A stretch of 64,000 nucleotides of DNA from an uncultured Lachnospiraceae bacterium (lineage in GTDB: Bacteria > Bacillota > Clostridia > Lachnospirales > Lachnospiraceae). Position numbers and translations under genes: made by a program. Of the stretch, positions 26,009 through 34,567 are shown piece by piece; position 1 is the stretch's first letter, and each line of letters starts with the position of its first letter. Location: the NCBI GenBank assembly GCA_910577165.1, contig CAJTLX010000003.1, positions 84,454-148,453 on the forward strand, read 5' to 3'. The notes under the pieces are model-generated. The model searched no databases. It saw nothing but the letters and a program-made list of their open reading frames with translations, and was not told the DNA's origin.

Positions 26009-26272
26009 TTACAGGGAATCCTTGCTGTTAATTATTGAATCTTTGGCAGCTTCGGATTGGTTTATTAATTTCATTACCGCTGTCAAATCTTCTTCCGCAT
26101 CTGCGATAATGCATTTGAGCGTAATCGAATAGATAAGCAAAAACAAAAAAGTGCCGACAAAAATAAGATCACAATTTCCACTTAATAGTCGAAGAACAAG
26201 CATTATTCCCATACATACAAGAAAAACCATTAAAATCCGGCATAGGATTTTGCACCTTGTAAAAAATCTCAA
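26009..26272 (-). CDS. small two-helix membrane protein, TTG start
   Basis: 87 residues with two hydrophobic helices (ILCRILMVFLVCMGIMLVL and LIFVGTFLFLLIYSITL) and a polar C-terminal tail. No family recognised. The start codon is TTG, supported by an excellent AGAGGAGG six bases ahead. It lies after the GH43 gene with a 58-bp gap, so it may be the last gene of the xylan cluster or an independent gene. Confidence 0.6.
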   Translation of the reverse strand: MRFFTRCKILCRILMVFLVCMGIMLVLRLLSGNCDLIFVGTFLFLLIYSITLKCIIADAEEDLTAVMKLINQSEAAKDSIINSKDSL

Positions 26273-26330
26273 TAGTATCCTCCTCTATCTAATTGCCCGA
26301 TCCCTTCCCCATATAATTTCCCGCAAAGAT

Positions 26331-27887
26331 TTAGAGGTCAGCCAAAGCAAAATAGTCAAACAGCGCGTAATTTGTTGAGTCTCTGTGATTCGCGCTCGCA
26401 TACATTCCGATGGTATTGCCGACAAAACCGCCCGCCATCTCAGTGCTTAAAAAGCGTGCGTCCGCCTCAGCGGAAAGTTTTTCGAAAGCTTTATCTTGCA
26501 GGGCATACCAAAAAGAAAGATTCTGTCCTTTTTGCATAATCTTTAAAGTGATCGCGATCTTCTTCTGCGAAAGCATAGTTTCTGCAATTACAGAGTCCGC
26601 GTGGTTCGATGATTCTCCAAATTTTATCACACGCAGCAGAAAATTTCCATTTTCTTCCACTACCACAAAGCGCAGACTTGCTTTCTCGCTCTGCAAAATA
26701 ACGAGTCCTGCCTCCTCGCCCGTACCGGGTGCAAATTCCATCCTTGTCTCCGCCGTATAATTATAGCTCTTTTGCCGCACACCAAGATAGGAGGCGGTTG
26801 TCGGCTCTGTAATTACTTCCGCCGCTGTGTTTAGGGCGAGTTTCCCCGGAATTTTTTCAAGAGAATACATATCCGGCTTTGGATTGCGCACGGTCACAAA
26901 ATGTGGGTTGAGTATCCGGTCATGGAAAAGATAAAAATCTCTCTCCGGCAGTGCCTCCTCCTCCGAAAGGTTAACATCCAGGATATCCGTTAATTTTCCT
27001 TCTCCCTCGTTGACCACCGGCCAGCCATTCTCCCAGGTAACTTTCGCAAGGAAGGTTTCGCGCCCCAATCCGCTGTATCCCTCACATGGGCGGGAGGCAA
27101 GCATTACCATATACCAGTCGTCTTTAGGGGTATCCACCAGGTCAGCATGTCCGACATAGCGGATCGGGTAGGTCTTTCCCAGATGGCGATGGGTTAAGAT
27201 TGGGTTGTCAAAATTTCCGACATAAGGGCCGAAAACTTCCTTGCTGCGCGCTATGCAGACCGCATGGGAAGGTCCCGTTCCGCCCTCGGCATGCATAATA
27301 TAATACCATCCATCCTTCTTGTACAGATGCGGACCTTCCGGCCATTCAACATCGCGCATCGCGCCTTTCCAGACTAACTTGTAATCGCCAACAAGACAGA
27401 AATGCTTTATATCAAGCTCCTGAATATAGATATACCAGTCCCCATTATAACGCACACCATCCGGATTCGCGCGCGTGCCAATATAATAACATTTTCCGTC
27501 CTCGTCAAAAAAGATACTTGGGTCAATTCCCTCCGCTCCCTTCAAATAATGTGGTTCCGACCAAGGACCGGCCGGATCGGTGGCGGTGACAATAAAATTC
27601 CCCCCAAAGGAAACATTGGTGGTGATCATATAGAATACACCGTTATAATACCGGATTGTCGGTGCGAAAATTCCGCGCGACATCCCATCATTCCCAAGAG
27701 GAAGCTGGGAAGGGCGATCGAGAATATTTCCAATCTGGTGAAAATGACATAGATCTTTGCTGGCAAAAATCGGTACGCCCGGAAAATAGGCAAAGGTAGA
27801 ATTCACAATATAATAGGTATCCCCGACCCGACAAATTGACGGATCAGGATAAAAACCAGATAAAATCGGATTTTTTACTTTTGACAT
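26331..27887 (-). CDS. GH43 family beta-xylosidase/arabinofuranosidase
   Basis: A 518-residue cytoplasmic glycosidase without signal peptide. The five-blade propeller shows the catalytic acids: Asp in GFYPDPSICR, Asp in EGIDPSIFFDEDG and Glu in WPEGPHLYKK. The C-terminal ~190 residues form the beta-sandwich common to GH43 xylosidases. It would remove xylose or arabinose from short xylo-oligosaccharides. It starts 12 bp after uxuB, so it belongs to the glucuronoxylan operon. Substrate split between xylosidase and arabinofuranosidase cannot be settled by eye. Confidence 0.87.
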   Translation of the reverse strand: MSKVKNPILSGFYPDPSICRVGDTYYIVNSTFAYFPGVPIFASKDLCHFHQIGNILDRPSQLPLGNDGMSRGIFAPTIRYYNGVFYMITTNVSFGGNFIVTATDPAGPWSEPHYLKGAEGIDPSIFFDEDGKCYYIGTRANPDGVRYNGDWYIYIQELDIKHFCLVGDYKLVWKGAMRDVEWPEGPHLYKKDGWYYIMHAEGGTGPSHAVCIARSKEVFGPYVGNFDNPILTHRHLGKTYPIRYVGHADLVDTPKDDWYMVMLASRPCEGYSGLGRETFLAKVTWENGWPVVNEGEGKLTDILDVNLSEEEALPERDFYLFHDRILNPHFVTVRNPKPDMYSLEKIPGKLALNTAAEVITEPTTASYLGVRQKSYNYTAETRMEFAPGTGEEAGLVILQSEKASLRFVVVEENGNFLLRVIKFGESSNHADSVIAETMLSQKKIAITLKIMQKGQNLSFWYALQDKAFEKLSAEADARFLSTEMAGGFVGNTIGMYASANHRDSTNYALFDYFALADL

Positions 27888-27899
27888 GGCAGTTTCCTT

Positions 27900-29504
27900 T
27901 CAAATTGCAGTATATTTTTTTAATGTCGCCCGCACTGCGCCAGCTCCCGCATTTAACTCGTTAAAGTACACTGTGATTTTCTCTGATAAACCACATTCTA
28001 CTAAGTTTACGGCAAAGAGATCCTCGCGGGATAAGATACCGTCAAGACTCCCTTTCTCTGCGCGCTCTCCAAAATGCACATTCTCTAGTGCTTCTGTCAA
28101 TTCCGCAAGCATCGGATCAGAGGAAGGGGTAAACTTTGCCCCGGTATCGTCGACTCCTAAAAGGTAGCGCAGATATCCCGCCAGCACAAGCGGAATAAAG
28201 TTAAGTTTGCAAACTTCCTCCCCTTTGGCAAGATAGGCCTTGATTGTCTCACCAAAGCGAATTGGAAGTTTCTGGGAAGTATCTGTTGCAATGCGTTGCG
28301 GAGTATCTGGCATAAAAACATTTGGTAAGCGTTTGGTTAAAACCGCACGGATAAAGTCCTCCGGTTTTAAAATTCCCGGATTTATTACGACTGGCATTCC
28401 TTCCTCGTATCCCATACGCGTGATCAGTGTACGTAATTCGGTATCTTCCATCTCATCGTGAATGGTAGTATAGGATAACAGGCAACCAAAAATGGCGAGC
28501 GCGGTGTGCAGCGGATTTAGGCAGGTGCAGACTTTCATCTTCTCCACCTTATCCACAGTCTGGCGGTCAGTAAAATAAATTCCTCCCTGATCAAGCGGAA
28601 TTTTTCCGTTTGGAAAATTATCTTCAATTACAAGATACTGTGTTTCCTCCGCATTGACAAATGGCGCGGTGTATGTATTCTTGGCGGTGATAATTAGATC
28701 CGTATCTGAAAATCCGTCCTTTTTTAGCATATCCTGCACCATTGCATCCGGGCGCGGCGTGATCTTGTCAATCATACTCCACGGAAAGGAAACTTTTGCA
28801 GAGTCATTTACATACTCCACAAATTCCTGCTCCACCAGCCCGTTTTTCGCCCATTCTTTTGCGTATGCGGTGATGGCCGCCCTCAATTTATCCCCATTGT
28901 GCGAGCAATTGTCCATACTGACCATAGCGATCGGCGCAGCACCATTTTGATAACGCGTGTACAAAAGGTTTGTAACCTTCCCCATAATATGCCGGAATGT
29001 TCCCTTCTCCATATCTTCCTTGACCACGGGCATATAATTTCCATCCGCCAGACTGATCGCATATCCTTTTTCTGTGATGGTAAAACTTGCCATCTTCAAA
29101 GATTGATTGGAAAATATTTCCAAAAGCCTTTCCCCATCCTTCCCTTCTTTGCTTGCCGTCAGGGACTCCACCACGCTGCCAATTACCTTCTTTTCAATGG
29201 AACCATCCGCTTTTAGTACAACGAGAAGACTTAGATTGTCATATGGGCGATATGCCTTCTCAACAATCTCCTCATCAAATCCTTCGCACACAATCAGTCC
29301 GGTATCCGCACATCCCTTTTCAAGAAGCGTTTGCAGTACTGCCGCAGGAAACGCGCGAAAGATATTGCCCGCACCAAAATGAATCCACTCCGGTGCCGCT
29401 TTTGTGCGCGCTGCAAGTGCCTCGCGGTCATAGTGGAATATCTCGTAGCCCTTTTCGGTAAATTCTTCCCGCCCTGGGGCATTTTTTATATCTGTCAATT
29501 TCAT
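27900..29504 (-). CDS. uxuB: D-mannonate oxidoreductase (fructuronate reductase)
   Basis: A 534-residue member of the mannitol dehydrogenase family. The N-terminal NAD domain begins IHFGAGNIFRAFPAAVLQTLLEKG; NCSHNGDKL carries the conserved active-site region, and KVCTCLNPLHTALAIFG the C-terminal catalytic motif. It reduces fructuronate to D-mannonate with NADH, the step before UxuA. AGGAG lies before the ATG. A tandem repeat array separates it from uxuA. Confidence 0.92.
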   Translation of the reverse strand: MKLTDIKNAPGREEFTEKGYEIFHYDREALAARTKAAPEWIHFGAGNIFRAFPAAVLQTLLEKGCADTGLIVCEGFDEEIVEKAYRPYDNLSLLVVLKADGSIEKKVIGSVVESLTASKEGKDGERLLEIFSNQSLKMASFTITEKGYAISLADGNYMPVVKEDMEKGTFRHIMGKVTNLLYTRYQNGAAPIAMVSMDNCSHNGDKLRAAITAYAKEWAKNGLVEQEFVEYVNDSAKVSFPWSMIDKITPRPDAMVQDMLKKDGFSDTDLIITAKNTYTAPFVNAEETQYLVIEDNFPNGKIPLDQGGIYFTDRQTVDKVEKMKVCTCLNPLHTALAIFGCLLSYTTIHDEMEDTELRTLITRMGYEEGMPVVINPGILKPEDFIRAVLTKRLPNVFMPDTPQRIATDTSQKLPIRFGETIKAYLAKGEEVCKLNFIPLVLAGYLRYLLGVDDTGAKFTPSSDPMLAELTEALENVHFGERAEKGSLDGILSREDLFAVNLVECGLSEKITVYFNELNAGAGAVRATLKKYTAI

Positions 29505-29525
29505 AGCATTGAATCTCCTATTATA

Positions 29526-29860
29526 AGTTCCGCAGAATTTTTACACAGTGCCTTTACTGTGGAAGGATTTTCTTCCCGCTTCGCTCAAAGAGAAATCCTT
29601 CCGGCACTGTTTCAAAATCCTGCTGTTTTTTTAGTTCCGCAGAATTTTTACACAGTGCCTTTACTGTGGAAGGATTTTCTTCCCGCTTCGCTCAAAGAGA
29701 AATCCTTCCGGCACTGTTTCAAAATCCTGCTGTTTTTTTAGTTCCGCAGAATTTTTACACAGTGCCTTTACTATGGAAGGATTTTCTTCCCGCTTCGCTC
29801 AAAGAGAAATCCCTCCGGCACTGCTTCAAAATCCTGCTGTTTTTTAGTTCCGCAGAATTC
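29526..29860. repeat. tandem array of three family A hairpin repeats plus a stub
   Basis: Units begin at 29526, 29633 and 29740 with a period of 107 bp, and a partial unit begins at 29846. Each has outer stem CAGTGCC/GGCACTG and inner stem GGAAGGATTT/AAATCCTTCC around CGCTTCGCTC. Units one and two are identical except at the edges; unit three has a few substitutions. The array fills the whole uxuA-uxuB gap, which holds no other gene, and could attenuate or process the operon mRNA. Confidence 0.9.
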
Positions 29861-29869
29861 CGAAAAATT

Positions 29870-30943
29870 TTATTTTTCTGCTTTTTTGATGGCTTCCCAC
29901 AGACCGTTTAAGTAGGCTACACCGAGTGCGCGATCGTATAACCCATATCCCGGTCTTGCTTTTTCGTCCCAGATCATGCGTCCGTGATCCGGGCGCAGTA
30001 CCCCGTCAAAGCCAATCTGGTGGAATGCTTTCATAATTTCATACATATCAAAATTGCCGTCTGAAGAGAGATGGGAACTTTCATGGAAGAAATTTTCATT
30101 CTCATACTTGATATTGCGTACATGGGCAAAGTGAATGCGCGGCGCGATTTTCGGATTGCGAATAATCTTTGGCAGATCATTTTCCAGATTGCTGCCGAGA
30201 GAACCAGTACAGAACGTAAATCCATTGTAAATGCTCGGGTTTAATTCCGCAATCTTTAAAAGTGAGGCTTCACTTGTTACAATGCGCGGCAATCCGAAGA
30301 CATTCCATGCCGGGTCATCCGGGTGTACTGCCATTTTAATTTCGTATTTCTCACAGGTCGGCATAATTGCATCCAAAAAGTACTTGTAATTTTCAAGTAA
30401 GCACTCCGCAGTCATGCCCTCATATTTTCTAAATAATTCTTTAATTTCGTCCTTGCGATTCGGCTCCCAACCCGGCAGAATAAAGCCACTGCTTGCACTC
30501 TCAATCCGCGCAAACATATCCTCCGGACGAATTCCCTCAATTACCTGCTTATCGTAGGCAAGCGCGGTTGAGCCGTCCGGAAGGGGAAATGCGAGATCCG
30601 TTCTTGTCCAGTCAAAAATCGGCATAAAATTGTAGCAGACAAGATGCACATCCGCCTCGCCGACACTCTCAAGGGAAGTGATATAATTTTCAATTAGTTG
30701 ATCGCGATTAGAGGAACCTAACTTGATATCTTCATGGACATTGATGCTTTCAATGCCAAGAAGTTTCAATCCTGCCGCCTCAATCTCTCTTTTTAATGCC
30801 AGCACATCCGCCTTTGGCCAAGGCTCTCCCGCAGGGATCTCATGCAATGCGGAAATAACGCCTGTCACCCCTGGAATTTGACGGATCTGCTGTAAAGTTA
30901 CACTGTCTTGTTTGCTGCCATACCAGCGCAAAGTCATATCCAT
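29870..30943 (-). CDS. uxuA: D-mannonate dehydratase
   Basis: A 357-residue TIM-barrel enzyme starting MDMTLRWYGSKQDSVTLQQIRQIPGV. Metal-site segments include HPDDPAWNVFGLPRI, GFTFCTGSLGSN and the FAHVRNIKY/FHESSH pair. It dehydrates D-mannonate to 2-keto-3-deoxygluconate. AAGGAG precedes the ATG. Next to uxuB and the GH67 gene, so it processes glucuronate freed from xylan; uxaC and the KDG kinase/aldolase are not in the window. Confidence 0.94.
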   Translation of the reverse strand: MDMTLRWYGSKQDSVTLQQIRQIPGVTGVISALHEIPAGEPWPKADVLALKREIEAAGLKLLGIESINVHEDIKLGSSNRDQLIENYITSLESVGEADVHLVCYNFMPIFDWTRTDLAFPLPDGSTALAYDKQVIEGIRPEDMFARIESASSGFILPGWEPNRKDEIKELFRKYEGMTAECLLENYKYFLDAIMPTCEKYEIKMAVHPDDPAWNVFGLPRIVTSEASLLKIAELNPSIYNGFTFCTGSLGSNLENDLPKIIRNPKIAPRIHFAHVRNIKYENENFFHESSHLSSDGNFDMYEIMKAFHQIGFDGVLRPDHGRMIWDEKARPGYGLYDRALGVAYLNGLWEAIKKAEK

Positions 30944-30963
30944 ATTTGATTCTCCTTATTTTA

Positions 30964-31070
30964 GGTTCCGCAGAATTCCTTGCGCAGTGCCCTTACCGTG
31001 AAAGGATTTTCTGTTCGCTTTGCTCAAAGAAAAATCCTTCCGGCACTGTGTAAGAATCCTGCTGTTTTAA
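30964..31070. repeat. family A hairpin repeat, single copy
   Basis: GGTTCCGCAGAATTCC, then GAAAGGATTTT/AAAAATCCTTCC around GTTCGCTTTGCTC, ending CTGCTGTTTTAA. It occupies the gap between the GH67 stop and the uxuA ribosome site. Confidence 0.85.
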
Positions 31071-31076
31071 TAATTT

Positions 31077-33110
31077 TTAATATATCGTGCGTCCTTTTTC
31101 GTCAGGGATTCCCGACATACGAAAATAGTAGGTATTGATGCGGTCACGCCATTCCTTGGCATGGTCGGACTGTATTTTCAGTCGGGTATGAATATGTTCG
31201 AAAACAGCTGGCGGCAATATATGTTTTAGCGCGTCAAAATCCAATAACATATTTTGTGCCTGCATCGCGCCCTCAAAATGACTGTCGTAGATATGCTGAA
31301 TCAAGGTTTTGCCCGTCTTTAACATATAGGTATATGGCACATGGTGGAAAAACAATAAAAGCTTTTCCGGGCAGGTTTCAATATTTTCGTACATCCTGCG
31401 GTTCGGTTCATTGTACTGTGCCACATAGCCCGTCCCCGCCATTGTTCGGTCAACCCCCATCCCATGGCAGTCGGAATAATGATATGTACCCCAGCGATCA
31501 TACTCATACCCATCCACATTTGGTCCATAGTGGTGTGACGGATTGACCATCCAGCCAATTCCAAGCGGAGAAGTATATTTTTCATAAATTTCCCATGAGG
31601 ATAAAAGCATTGGCAGCATACATTCTAAAATCTCCCGGTTGCTGCCATAAGTGGAGCGCGTCCACTCCTTTGCAATTTCCTCCGCTGAAAGTTCTGTGTC
31701 AAAGGCAAGTCTTCCGAACCCGTAAAAATTTGCTGCTGCCATATCATGCCCCGTCCAGTTCTCGTCATCACCTGTGTTGGCTACAGCTGCCATTCCACAG
31801 TTTTTTTGTCCGTAAAATCTGCCTGATACAATATCTGCCACAGTGTCCGCACCGGTCTGTCCCGCCGCGTAGGTCTTGAAATTAAGCACTTCCTTCCACA
31901 TTGGAATTAGATAACATAAATGTTTTTGCTGTCCTGTATATTCCTGTGCCGCCTGCACTTCAAGCATCATATTGGTGGCTTTAAGTCCTGAAAAAAGCGG
32001 GGATACTGGCTCACGCACCTGAAAATCCATCGGTCCGTTTTTGATCTGTAAAATCACATTGTCCGCAAACTCGCCATCGAGCGGCATAAAATTATCATAT
32101 CCTGCCTTTGCGCGATCCGTCTTTCGATCGCGCCAGTCCTGACTACAGTTGTAGACAAAACAGCGCCAGATAATTTTTCCGCCGTAAGGAGCAATGGCTC
32201 TCGCTAACATATTAGCTCCCTCCGCATGGTTTCTTCCGTAGGTAAATGGTCCCGGGCGGCCCTCGGAGTCTGCCTTTACCAAAAAACCTCCCAAAAGCGG
32301 CACTGCGGTATAGACCTCCTCCATTTTTTTCTTCCAGAAATTCTGTACATTCCTATCAAGCGGATCACAGCTTGCAAGTGCACCAAGTTCCATTGGTGCG
32401 GCAAAATTAAGGCTCAAATAAAGCTTTATCCCATATGGAGCAAAAAGTTCGGAAAGTTTTGCAAGTTGCGGCAAATAGCGTCCTGTGATTAAGCTTGTCG
32501 CCGCGCCGCGCACATTGACATTGTTGATCACTGTGCCGTTGATGCCGATCGAGGCCAAAAGCCTGGCATAATCTTTTACGCGCTCGTTAATTACGAGTTC
32601 GTGATTGACAAAAAAGAAAGAATTTCCCGCGTAGCCGCGCTCGATGGTGCCGTCCGTATTGTCCCAGTGGTTTAACATACGAAGCGGGTTTGCTGGTGAT
32701 TTTTCTAAGGTTTGTTTCCCGGAGCAGATTTTTGAAAATAGTGTTGGATTTGTCTGCATTGTGCGGATCAATGCAAATGTTCCATATAAAAGTCCACTCT
32801 TCCCTCCGCCGCAAATCACAAGTCCCGGTTTCTTTTTGTAAATCTGATATCCCTCTTCATTTGGTATCGATCCATCGATCTCCATAAAGATCGCACCCCG
32901 CCCCGTATGCGTCCCCTGCAGGGCAAGAGCTGCCATTTTAGGATCGGAGATATGGTTTAACTTTACTTTTGCCAGTCTCTTTGCTGCCATCTGCAATTCT
33001 TCTGTGGCGAGAAGTACAGTTTTCTTCTCTGTATCCGCATAGAGCGTATCAAATGGAAAGCGAAGATGATCGACGGTCTGATAGTTTAACCAGGCTTCCG
33101 AATAGGTCAA
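31077..33110 (-). CDS. GH67 alpha-glucuronidase
   Basis: A 677-residue enzyme of usual family length and no signal peptide, so cytoplasmic. The GH67 signature is clear: PLDGEFADNVILQIKNGPMDFQ followed by REPVSPLF, and upstream a SEGRPGPFTYGRNHAEGANM segment holding catalytic acids. It removes 4-O-methylglucuronic acid from the non-reducing end of aldouronic oligosaccharides. The start is TTG (33110) behind AGGAGGGATTATT. First gene of the glucuronoxylan operon; no transporter gene is seen beside it. Confidence 0.93.
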   Translation of the reverse strand: MTYSEAWLNYQTVDHLRFPFDTLYADTEKKTVLLATEELQMAAKRLAKVKLNHISDPKMAALALQGTHTGRGAIFMEIDGSIPNEEGYQIYKKKPGLVICGGGKSGLLYGTFALIRTMQTNPTLFSKICSGKQTLEKSPANPLRMLNHWDNTDGTIERGYAGNSFFFVNHELVINERVKDYARLLASIGINGTVINNVNVRGAATSLITGRYLPQLAKLSELFAPYGIKLYLSLNFAAPMELGALASCDPLDRNVQNFWKKKMEEVYTAVPLLGGFLVKADSEGRPGPFTYGRNHAEGANMLARAIAPYGGKIIWRCFVYNCSQDWRDRKTDRAKAGYDNFMPLDGEFADNVILQIKNGPMDFQVREPVSPLFSGLKATNMMLEVQAAQEYTGQQKHLCYLIPMWKEVLNFKTYAAGQTGADTVADIVSGRFYGQKNCGMAAVANTGDDENWTGHDMAAANFYGFGRLAFDTELSAEEIAKEWTRSTYGSNREILECMLPMLLSSWEIYEKYTSPLGIGWMVNPSHHYGPNVDGYEYDRWGTYHYSDCHGMGVDRTMAGTGYVAQYNEPNRRMYENIETCPEKLLLFFHHVPYTYMLKTGKTLIQHIYDSHFEGAMQAQNMLLDFDALKHILPPAVFEHIHTRLKIQSDHAKEWRDRINTYYFRMSGIPDEKGRTIY

Positions 33111-33156
33111 AATAATCCCTCCTGTACTTTTTATTTCCTATCATTTTCTGTATTTT

Positions 33157-33185
33157 ATTATAGCAAAGAGGGCTGTAATTTTCTA
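33157..33185 (-). promoter_or_regulatory. putative promoter of the glucuronoxylan operon
   Basis: A consensus TATAAT (33157-33162, minus strand) lies 47 bp before the GH67 start. The matching -35 position holds only TAGAAA, a weak box, which would fit an activated promoter. No clear operator palindrome was found. Confidence 0.4.
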
Positions 33186-33256
33186 TTCTTTTATTGCGGA
33201 GGACTGACCAATTATTGTTTTTAGCAAAATATTGCCTTTATCGCTATTTAGCCAAA

Positions 33257-33316
33257 CAAAAAGAGGCTTAACTGAAAATAATTCCCCAACTAAAATCAGT
33301 TGGGGAACTTCAGCCT
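33257..33316 (-). terminator. terminator of the NlpC/P60 gene
   Basis: TTCCCCAACT/AGTTGGGGAA forms a perfect inner stem within an outer AGGCTGAA/TTCAGTTAAGCCT pairing, followed by CTTTTTG on the minus strand. Confidence 0.9.
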
Positions 33317-34427
33317 AATAAATATAGTCGATAAAGTTTTTAATCTTAACCACTTTGCGGTAATTTACATTTGAGATCTTGCAGCCTTCTTTTCTGCCGC
33401 TCTCATGAATTACCTTGTTATTGCCGATATAGAGAGCCACATGGTCAACTCCGCTACGGGAACCATAAAATACCAGATCACCCGGCTTTGCATTCGCTAA
33501 GGAAACGGTTTTGCCTGCGGAGGATGCCGCCATAGCGTAGGAAGTTCTAGGCATTTTCTTTGTGCTGATTCCACAGGCGCGATATACAGCCAGACAAAAA
33601 CCGGAACAGTCCGCACCCTTTGTCAGACTGGTGCCGCCCCATACATAGCGCAGACCAATATGCTTTTTCGCTTCTGCAACTACTTTTTGCCGGATCGAGG
33701 AGATCGAGGCATCAATTGGATCAATTTTTACTGCGGTCTTCCAATCGTAGCCGACACTGACAAATTCGCTGCTGAGATATCCATAGGAATCCCCGTCCGA
33801 TTCTTTTAAGTCAGAACTATCCACGATCACCTTTACCCACATCAATGCTTTCTCATCTGTCTTATTTAAGATTGCTTCCTCCACTACCTCAAGTTTCTCG
33901 CCGCGGCTCACCTCCATAATAATTGTGTCATCGCTTGCGGTGGAAGGCTCCGTGCGGACATTGACCGAACCCGCAGTAACCGTGGCGGTCAGCGTCACAA
34001 GTTCACAGGCTTTGTTATAGCCCTCCTCACCCATAAAGAGATAGTCGGTCTTGATATAACCAGTGACACCTCCGGACTTAATATGCGCCCAGCCATCTTT
34101 TTCATCCAATACAATACAGTATGCGTTGCGCGGAAAAATACCAATAATATTGTAATTTGTTCCCGCACCCTCGCGAATATTGCAGGAATCCTCTACATTT
34201 GCAATCGCCACATTCTCAGGAATCGTCACTTTGTCAGAAAGCAACGTGGCTGTTGTTTCCTCCTCACTCTCCCCCTCTTCCTTTGTAGTAAGATAATTTT
34301 CATAAAGATAAGAAAAACCGCCAAGCGCACTCGAATCACTGTCTGCTAGGGTAGAAACAAGCGATGCCGATGAAAGCATGGTAACTGTCAGGGCAGTAAA
34401 CGCTGCCTTCTTCACGATTCTTTGCAT
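33315..34427 (-). CDS. secreted NlpC/P60 endopeptidase with two SH3 domains
   Basis: About 370 residues. A Sec signal peptide (residues ~1-30) is followed by two bacterial SH3 domains (SCNIREGAGTNYNIIG and GSVNVRTEPSTASDD) and a C-terminal NlpC/P60 domain with catalytic Cys in GADCSGFC and His in VDHVALYIG, plus HESGRKEGC. Such enzymes cut D-Glu-meso-DAP bonds in peptidoglycan. ATG 34427 has GGAGG five bases ahead and is preferred over 34439. Single-gene unit. Confidence 0.9.
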   Translation of the reverse strand: MQRIVKKAAFTALTVTMLSSASLVSTLADSDSSALGGFSYLYENYLTTKEEGESEEETTATLLSDKVTIPENVAIANVEDSCNIREGAGTNYNIIGIFPRNAYCIVLDEKDGWAHIKSGGVTGYIKTDYLFMGEEGYNKACELVTLTATVTAGSVNVRTEPSTASDDTIIMEVSRGEKLEVVEEAILNKTDEKALMWVKVIVDSSDLKESDGDSYGYLSSEFVSVGYDWKTAVKIDPIDASISSIRQKVVAEAKKHIGLRYVWGGTSLTKGADCSGFCLAVYRACGISTKKMPRTSYAMAASSAGKTVSLANAKPGDLVFYGSRSGVDHVALYIGNNKVIHESGRKEGCKISNVNYRKVVKIKNFIDYIY

Positions 34428-34567
34428 ATGAGCCTCCATAAATATTAAATCAATATTCCAAATTATTACGAAGTTGTTAACTTTATTACGAACTTATTAT
34501 AACAACGTTTCAGAATTTTGTCAATATTATTTCAGAATTTTGTCAATATTTATGGGATGGTTTTTCA

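Noticed and set aside
29526..29860. Possible CRISPR array
   Set aside because: Repeats are 107 bp, directly abutting, with no unique spacers and no cas genes.
29331..29911. Plus-strand open frames with a repeated FLVPQNFYTVPLLWKDFLPA motif
   Set aside because: They are translations of the tandem family A repeat array and of antisense uxuB; no ribosome site and no protein-like conservation.
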